The notes under the pieces are model-generated. The model was not told where the DNA came from, made no database searches, and saw only the letters and a program-made list of their open reading frames with translations. Source: Candidatus Thorarchaeota archaeon MP11T_1 (GTDB lineage: Archaea; Asgardarchaeota; Thorarchaeia; Thorarchaeales; Thorarchaeaceae). From it: 10,219 nucleotides of DNA. The position numbers were made by a program, and so were the translations under genes. The stretch covers positions 1-10,219 of the forward strand of contig PJET01000161.1 in assembly GCA_002825515.1 (NCBI GenBank), read 5' to 3'. Positions 6,118 to 10,219 of this stretch are shown here, one piece after another. How positions within the stretch are numbered: position 1 is the first letter of the stretch; each line of letters opens with the position of its first letter.

Positions 6118-7005
6118 ATGGAGAACCTGAACAAGATGGGAACTAAGCTTCATTATGATCATCGTAACTTTCTACTGAAAAACGGAAATATTGCTGATAA
6201 GCTACGCCTTGCTTCAGCAGACCATGACATTTCTGAAACACAATTGGCTGAGTTAATGGATGAAGTAAAACGCATACAAAACCAAGATGGTGGGATACCT
6301 TTTAGTGTCCTACCTGGAAATCCTAGTTCTGTAAAAGAAACCGCGGAAATATTGGCTCTGATCGCCAAATTCAAGGCGAAGTGGCCAGAGATCATAGATG
6401 GAATGGTCAAATTTCTTGTTTCACGACAAAAGAATGATGGTGGATTTAGTGAAACCCTGAAACTTGATCCCTATATTGATGACAAATGGGGCGATATAGG
6501 TAGGAATTGGTACCCAGTTGGGATAAGCGTTACTTGGCTTACAGGAAAAGCACTCGAAGCTTTATGCCTTGTTGATTATCACGATGAAGAACGTCTGATG
6601 AGAGCTAGGGACTTCCTGCTGTATAATCAGAATGAGGATGGTCATTGGCCAGACTATATCGGTCACAAAGAATCAGACCCAATTGCCACAGGTAATATTC
6701 TGCTTGGACTAGAAGCTGTGGGAATCAAGCCCGATAATAAAGTGTATCAGGATGGTCGAGCAGCACTTCTACAGCATTTGAAAGACTCGGTAAAGAATGG
6801 TTCAACTTTTGATATGGCAGATTTAACAGCTGTAGGTAGTCCCAAATCTGATCTTGAAAAAGAAGTAATCAGTAGTGGTGTTGAGTTAATAGTTCAAAGT
6901 CAAAATGAGGATGGTGGTTGGGCGCCAATTGGCTCGAAGAAAAGTGACCCCGAATTGAGTTCTATCCTAGCTTTTGTAGCAAATAAGCTACATAAATATG
7001 CGTAA
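6118..7005 (+). CDS. Terpenoid-cyclase/prenyltransferase-like alpha/alpha-toroid repeat protein
   Basis: A 295-residue, probably cytosolic protein. Four repeats of the QxxDGGxW type are visible: QNQDGG (54-59), QKNDGGF (104-110), QNEDGHW (171-177) and QNEDGGW (262-268), each after a helix. This is the signature of the squalene-cyclase/prenyltransferase alpha/alpha toroid. No class II cyclase DxDD motif and no clear zinc-binding set of a protein prenyltransferase beta subunit are seen. The protein is also about half the length of squalene-hopene cyclase, so it is probably a single-barrel member with another role, possibly carbohydrate, lipid or protein binding. Candidate starts are TTG 6103, ATG 6118 and ATG 6136; none has a strong ribosome site, and I take 6118. 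The end overlaps the alkyltransferase gene by 8 bases, so the two are probably cotranscribed. Confidence 0.78.
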   Translation: MENLNKMGTKLHYDHRNFLLKNGNIADKLRLASADHDISETQLAELMDEVKRIQNQDGGIPFSVLPGNPSSVKETAEILALIAKFKAKWPEIIDGMVKFLVSRQKNDGGFSETLKLDPYIDDKWGDIGRNWYPVGISVTWLTGKALEALCLVDYHDEERLMRARDFLLYNQNEDGHWPDYIGHKESDPIATGNILLGLEAVGIKPDNKVYQDGRAALLQHLKDSVKNGSTFDMADLTAVGSPKSDLEKEVISSGVELIVQSQNEDGGWAPIGSKKSDPELSSILAFVANKLHKYA

Positions 7006-7561
7006 CTTACAAGCTTGCAACATGCCTGAAGGAGTCATTGCTCTTCTTGAGAAAGATGGCAGGTATATTGCTGGAGTATTTACTCCCAGAGGGTTGTATA
7101 CTAGTTCTCTTCCATCTGATACTAAGTCTGATGCAATCAAGAGTGTCAATGGGGAATTCATGCCTATAGAGAATAACACTGATCGGATAGCTGCTCTTGA
7201 AGCTGTATATGCAGTGCATGAAGGTGTCAAAAATACAGCTGTAGGTGACATCAAATTGGACCTATCTGGTTTTACACCAAAACAAGTATCAGTTCTCAAG
7301 GTAGTGATGAAGATTCCTTTTGGTTCAACAGAAACATACGGTGAAGTTGCCAAAAAAGCAGGGTTGTCTGGTGCTGCAAGATTTGTGGGAAATGTAATGC
7401 GGATAAATCGGCTTGGACCTGTAATTCCTTGCCACCGTGTTGTATCATCAACTGGCTTGGGTGGTTATACCGGGGGTATAGACAAGAAAATTGATTTATT
7501 AGCACGAGAAGGGGTGATTCGCGGAGATTTTTCGCAGAAGGCTTTACAAAGGAATCTATGA
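6998..7561 (+). CDS. ogt: O6-alkylguanine-DNA alkyltransferase (methylated-DNA--protein-cysteine methyltransferase)
   Basis: A suicide DNA-repair protein that moves the alkyl group from O6-alkylguanine (and O4-alkylthymine) to its own cysteine. Active-site PCHRVV has Cys145 from the ATG at 6998. Tyr114, Arg128 (recognition helix AARFVGNVMRIN), the Asn137 hinge and Glu171 all line up with the human MGMT residues at or next to the same numbers. The N-terminal half (about 1-90) is the divergent domain typical of the family. The 187 residues are a normal length. The start at 6998 overlaps the toroid gene by 8 bases (the stop at 7003-7005 lies within it). An ATG at 7022 would remove eight residues and the overlap, and neither start has a clear ribosome site. 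All catalytic residues are present, so it should be active. Confidence 0.95.
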   Translation: MRNLQACNMPEGVIALLEKDGRYIAGVFTPRGLYTSSLPSDTKSDAIKSVNGEFMPIENNTDRIAALEAVYAVHEGVKNTAVGDIKLDLSGFTPKQVSVLKVVMKIPFGSTETYGEVAKKAGLSGAARFVGNVMRINRLGPVIPCHRVVSSTGLGGYTGGIDKKIDLLAREGVIRGDFSQKALQRNL

Positions 7562-7592
7562 ATTCAGAATTGGGACCTTACCGTTTGGATGC

Positions 7593-8069
7593 GTGAATCC
7601 TATGAACTTGAAAGTAAGAAGAAATGGCGACATTGTGGAGTTACGTAAAGTGGAGCTTGAAACTTTAAGTCCTCCATTATTTAGAACTTTAATCGGTTAC
7701 AACTCTTTGAAGCGTCTTGGTTACTCAATTTCATTCATTCGTCCAAAGAAGAGCTCAAGTGGCGACTTTGAAAGAATTCGATACAACTTCATTGAGCGCG
7801 GAATTATGACCCGCCAACTTGAGGGTGAACTTGAGCCTGATATGAAACGCGGTATTCTCAATCAACTTCCACGTGGCAATTTCTCCATAATTCTTCTTTT
7901 AACCCAAGTTCCTAGAAGGGGTGTAAATATAAGACTCGACAAATTTGAGTATGAATTTCTTGGCTGTATTCTTATGCGGAATGATGAAACACTTGATGTG
8001 GTTATGAATACCACTCCCACAAGAGATATTCTTATGCCGATGTATGAAAGTGATGAAGTTGCAGCTTAG
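7593..8069 (+). CDS. Hypothetical protein, 158 residues
   Basis: I do not recognise the family. No signal peptide, membrane helix or cysteine motif stands out. The N-terminal third is basic (VRRNG, LKRLGY, FIRPKKSSSGDFERIRYNF). The middle has a strong beta-like strand (NFSIILLLTQVP) and the end is acidic (ESDEVAA). The protein looks globular and alpha/beta. It follows the alkyltransferase stop by 31 bases on the same strand, so it may be in the same transcript. The start is either GTG 7593 or ATG 7602, three codons later; neither has a strong ribosome site. Its stop (8067-8069) lies 11 bases from the stop of the convergent small membrane-protein gene. Length and position argue for a real gene. 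Confidence 0.65.
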   Translation: MNPMNLKVRRNGDIVELRKVELETLSPPLFRTLIGYNSLKRLGYSISFIRPKKSSSGDFERIRYNFIERGIMTRQLEGELEPDMKRGILNQLPRGNFSIILLLTQVPRRGVNIRLDKFEYEFLGCILMRNDETLDVVMNTTPTRDILMPMYESDEVAA

Positions 8070-8080
8070 AGCATTTCTTC

Positions 8081-8236
8081 CTAGAATTTGCTAGTGAATG
8101 GAGTTGACCTCTCTTCTAATCTTTTCAGCTCATCACGTTTCTTTTTAGCTCGATATCCTGCAAATGCTGCTCTTCCTACAAGAATTATTAATGGTACAAT
8201 CCACCATATGATTATCAAAGACATATCAAATTGCAT
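8081..8236 (-). CDS. Small single-span membrane protein, 51 residues
   Basis: The frame starts at ATG 8236 and ends at TAG 8081. Residues 7-20 are strongly hydrophobic (LIIIWWIVPLIILV), and with flanking small residues they form one membrane span. A basic helix (GYRAKKKRDELKRLEER, about 27-43) and a short tail ending TSKF follow. The positive-inside rule puts the C-terminal tail in the cytoplasm. The pattern (span, then basic amphipathic helix) is too well formed for random antisense sequence, and the strand holds no other gene here. It is transcribed towards the 158-residue gene, with 11 bases between stops, and away from the 558-residue gene. No clear Shine-Dalgarno site precedes it. TTAATTT about 30 bases upstream could serve a nearly leaderless start. 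The function is unknown; a subunit or regulator of a membrane complex is possible. Confidence 0.6.
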   Translation of the reverse strand: MQFDMSLIIIWWIVPLIILVGRAAFAGYRAKKKRDELKRLEERSTPFTSKF

Positions 8237-8349
8237 TCTATTTCAAAAAATCCACATATTGAATGAAATTAAGGCTGCCGTAAGGAGCATTATTTACTTA
8301 TCTTTATCAGGAAGACCTTTTCTTCTAGCAATAGAGAGGAGATCCTGCT
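8237..8349. promoter_or_regulatory. Divergent intergenic region with ribosome site for the 558-residue gene
   Basis: This 113-base AT-rich gap lies between two divergent genes. On the + side, GAGAGGAGAT (8334-8343) gives GGAG 8 bases before TTG 8350, a strong site that fixes this non-ATG start; a TAG in frame at 8332-8334 excludes an earlier one. AT-rich ATTATTTACTTATC (8290-8303) could hold the + TATA box. On the minus strand TTAATTT (about 8265-8271) could serve the small membrane protein. The TATA choices are weak. Confidence 0.45.
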
Positions 8350-10026
8350 TTGTCAAGGAGTGCACGAGAAGTTCCAAAAGAAATTGCTGCTTTTGGAGAG
8401 CGACAGTTCAGAGAAACCGGTGCATTAGCTGTTGAAGTCCTCCGAGTAAAAGCATCGGTGATGAGAAAGCATTTCAAACAGTTGAAGAGTATTACTTTTC
8501 TTGTTTCTGTTATAGCCCGTGATAGAGTTCGTATCTATTTCTTCAATTCTGCTGGAATAATGCTTGTAGGTGAAAATGTTGAACTTCCCAAGTATCAAAA
8601 AATACGCACGAGTTCCAAACTCATAGCAAAGTATGAGAAGCCAAGAGAACTCACACCAGAGGAGCTACGCATAGAAGCAACTCAGGACTTCAGAGATTCA
8701 TTAGCTAAAGCAATCCGAAGAGTTGCCCGTTTCCTCAAGGTCGCTGCTCCCACTTTTCCTAATATCTTTGTTACACGTAGACGTTTGGATGAGTCTACAC
8801 AAAACTTCGGTCTACAAATAACTGATGATGGAGAGTATCTCTTTGAAGAGTCAGCACTAAAGACCGGATGGATTGATGGTTTGATTATTCGGACTGCTTT
8901 TCTAACGCATCTCGGGCCAGAACGCTCCAAATCCCAAATAGCTGCTCTTGTGGGAAATGGCGTTGCAATAGCCCTTCTGAAAAATCCAGAGAGAAATGCC
9001 TTTCGAGAGACCTGGTTGAAGCTAAGTATTGACACCGGTTGGTTTTCTCTCGCCAATCATTTGATTAAACATGCTGATACTTTTGCAGATTATGGATTTC
9101 TAAGGTTGCTTATGCTTCTGCAACAGATCCCTTCTTCCATGCCAGAGTCATATGATTGGAAATCTGCATTCAGAGTTATCCATGACAGCATAACAGTACC
9201 AATTGGTACTGAGGAGTACCATCTAATTCAACGATTCTGTCTGCACCTCACAAAACCTAGAAAACTAGAATCACAGAAGGATGTACTTCAATCGATTCAC
9301 CTTGCACCGCGAGTTGTTTGCGATCCAACACCGTTAGATATAGAAATCTCGATTTCATACGGAAAACCATCCAATAATGATTGGGCAAGTATATGCTATC
9401 TTGATGGTTCTGAAGAGAAGACAATAAAGGTAGGACTTGGAGAAGGACTACGAATTAGTGGAATTGAATATTGGTTAAATCTTGAGGATATATACCCGAC
9501 TTCTGGAGGGTTGGTTTCCCATGGAAAGAGCATCCTGCAGAGAGCCCTATCTAGTCTAGGTATAACCAGCAAGTTAGCAGGTACTTTTGAAGCACACATA
9601 GAATTCTCTGATTCTCTTCTAACGCCAAATGAAAAAGCAGTTCTAGAGCGTTTGATTCTCGGACAATTTGAAGTTCTTGCTAATACATTAATTGGTTCTC
9701 CACAAATTGTGGACAATCTTCATTCTAAGGGGAAGATTGTATTTTTACCATCATTCAATCATCTTGGACTGGATATTGAATATCTCTTGAAGGGGGCGTC
9801 TGAAGTAGTGCAGCCTCTTGTTAAGCAAAATACTATTGAATCTACAACATTTCTGACTGGCACAGATACAATAGCTATTGTTTCTGCACCTTCAACTTGG
9901 AGAAAATCACTTCTCGACTCTGCAATTCGTGAAGGTGTTTCCGTCTGGCCTGTAATATCTGCAAGTTCGAAAAGAAATATCATACGAAGTGAAAATCTGT
10001 TTCCTGCTGAGAAGCTGTTGAATTAG
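8350..10026 (+). CDS. Hypothetical protein, 558 residues, no recognised domain
   Basis: I do not recognise the family. It appears soluble: no signal peptide and no convincing membrane helix. The N-terminal 150 residues are rich in Arg and Lys (RVKASVMRKHFKQLK, AKAIRRVARFLK, VTRRRLDE) and could bind nucleic acid. Residues about 180-300 look helical (FLTHLGPERSKSQIAALVGNGVAIALLKNPE). The segment about 335-430 looks beta-rich (IEISISYGKPSNNDWASICYLDG). The last 120 residues alternate strands and helices (KGKIVFLPSFNHLGLDIEYLL, TDTIAIVSAPSTWRKSLLDSAIREG) in a way that suggests a Rossmann-like or other alpha/beta unit. No HExxH, Walker or nuclease motif was found. The start is TTG 8350, supported by GGAG 8 bases upstream. 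The stop is 10 bases from the convergent GTPase stop. The gene is real by length and ribosome site; the function is open. Confidence 0.75.
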   Translation: MSRSAREVPKEIAAFGERQFRETGALAVEVLRVKASVMRKHFKQLKSITFLVSVIARDRVRIYFFNSAGIMLVGENVELPKYQKIRTSSKLIAKYEKPRELTPEELRIEATQDFRDSLAKAIRRVARFLKVAAPTFPNIFVTRRRLDESTQNFGLQITDDGEYLFEESALKTGWIDGLIIRTAFLTHLGPERSKSQIAALVGNGVAIALLKNPERNAFRETWLKLSIDTGWFSLANHLIKHADTFADYGFLRLLMLLQQIPSSMPESYDWKSAFRVIHDSITVPIGTEEYHLIQRFCLHLTKPRKLESQKDVLQSIHLAPRVVCDPTPLDIEISISYGKPSNNDWASICYLDGSEEKTIKVGLGEGLRISGIEYWLNLEDIYPTSGGLVSHGKSILQRALSSLGITSKLAGTFEAHIEFSDSLLTPNEKAVLERLILGQFEVLANTLIGSPQIVDNLHSKGKIVFLPSFNHLGLDIEYLLKGASEVVQPLVKQNTIESTTFLTGTDTIAIVSAPSTWRKSLLDSAIREGVSVWPVISASSKRNIIRSENLFPAEKLLN

Positions 10027-10036
10027 TCACCCATTG

Positions 10037-10219
10037 CTAGCTGACTTTCTTTATTACAGTTCCAATGGCTCGAGTATTAGCTTCTCTAAGCACAATTTTG
10101 TCTCCCACGTTCAGTGCCTCAGGAGTTGTCATGAATTGCAGTCTGACATGAGCAAAATCGCCCACACTTAGATAATCTGCATCATAGACTTTCTTCAGAA
10201 TAACAGTTTGTTGTATTGT
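10037..10219 (-). CDS. C-terminal end of a GTPBP1-like translational GTPase, partial
   Basis: The last 60 codons of a gene that enters from the right edge and ends at TAG 10039-10037. The sequence includes GDFAHVRLQF, then PEALNVGDKIVLREANTRAIGTV and a basic end, KKVS. This matches the closing strands of the EF-Tu/EF-1alpha-type third domain. The phrase G-D-K-x-x-x-REA-x-TRAIG-x-V is closest to GTPBP1/2-like GTPases (the group including archaeal EF-Tu-related GTPases) rather than EF-1alpha itself or aIF2-gamma. The G domain lies outside the window, so nucleotide binding cannot be checked. Members act with ribosomes or RNA; the exact role in archaea is unclear. The gene converges on the 558-residue gene with a 10-base gap. 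Confidence 0.7.
   Translation of the reverse strand, partial: TIQQTVILKKVYDADYLSVGDFAHVRLQFMTTPEALNVGDKIVLREANTRAIGTVIKKVS

Noticed and set aside
6988..7353. 121-residue frame antisense to the alkyltransferase
   Set aside because: It lies wholly over a gene whose catalytic residues are all identified on the other strand.
8088..8435. 115-residue frame on the + strand
   Set aside because: It overlaps the 51-residue minus-strand membrane protein and the start of the 558-residue gene, its composition looks random, and it has no ribosome site. The minus-strand frame and TTG 8350 explain this DNA better.
8682..9056. 124-residue antisense frame
   Set aside because: It is contained in the 558-residue gene, with no ribosome site or recognisable motif.

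Overview
The window reads as a piece of an AT-rich archaeal chromosome, most likely from an Asgard archaeon close to the Thorarchaeota. This placement is inference. It rests on four things: a single zinc-ribbon relative of archaeal TFS/RPB9; the tail of a GTPBP1-type (EF-Tu/EF-1alpha-like) GTPase; a surface subtilase with a Thr-rich stalk and one C-terminal membrane anchor, a common archaeal cell-surface design; and several TATA-like boxes about 25 bases before plausible transcript starts, combined with Shine-Dalgarno sites and TTG/GTG/ATG starts. No rRNA, tRNA, CRISPR array, insertion sequence or phage gene is visible.

Layout. Bases 1-2621 (+) encode a secreted, membrane-anchored S8 serine peptidase whose 5' end lies outside the window. 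Bases 2742-3080 (+) encode a 112-residue orphan. A hairpin (3083-3106) separates it from a convergent minus-strand operon that encodes a DUF1015 protein (4210-5541) and phosphoserine aminotransferase SerC (3115-4200). The 185-base gap 5542-5726 is a divergent control region with two abutting palindromes. To its right on the + strand are a single zinc-ribbon protein (5727-5996), an alpha/alpha-toroid protein with four QxxDGG-type repeats (6118-7005), an overlapping O6-alkylguanine-DNA alkyltransferase (6998-7561) and a 158-residue orphan (7593-8069). A 51-residue single-span membrane protein (8081-8236, -) lies between them and a 558-residue orphan (8350-10026, +). The right edge holds the last 60 codons of a GTPBP1-like GTPase (10037-10219, -). 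No gene-free stretch exceeds 300 bases.

How the genes may work together. The clearest functional unit is DUF1015-serC: SerC makes O-phosphoserine, and DUF1015 carries a DGHHRY motif resembling the ParB/SerK-type active site, so it may be a free-serine kinase giving a second route to O-phosphoserine. The toroid protein and the alkyltransferase overlap by 8 bases and are probably translated from one message, but no shared pathway is evident. The two larger orphans (158 and 558 residues) and the tiny membrane protein have no function I can recognise. The most distinctive regulatory signal is a near-perfect 20-bp palindrome at 6031-6050.
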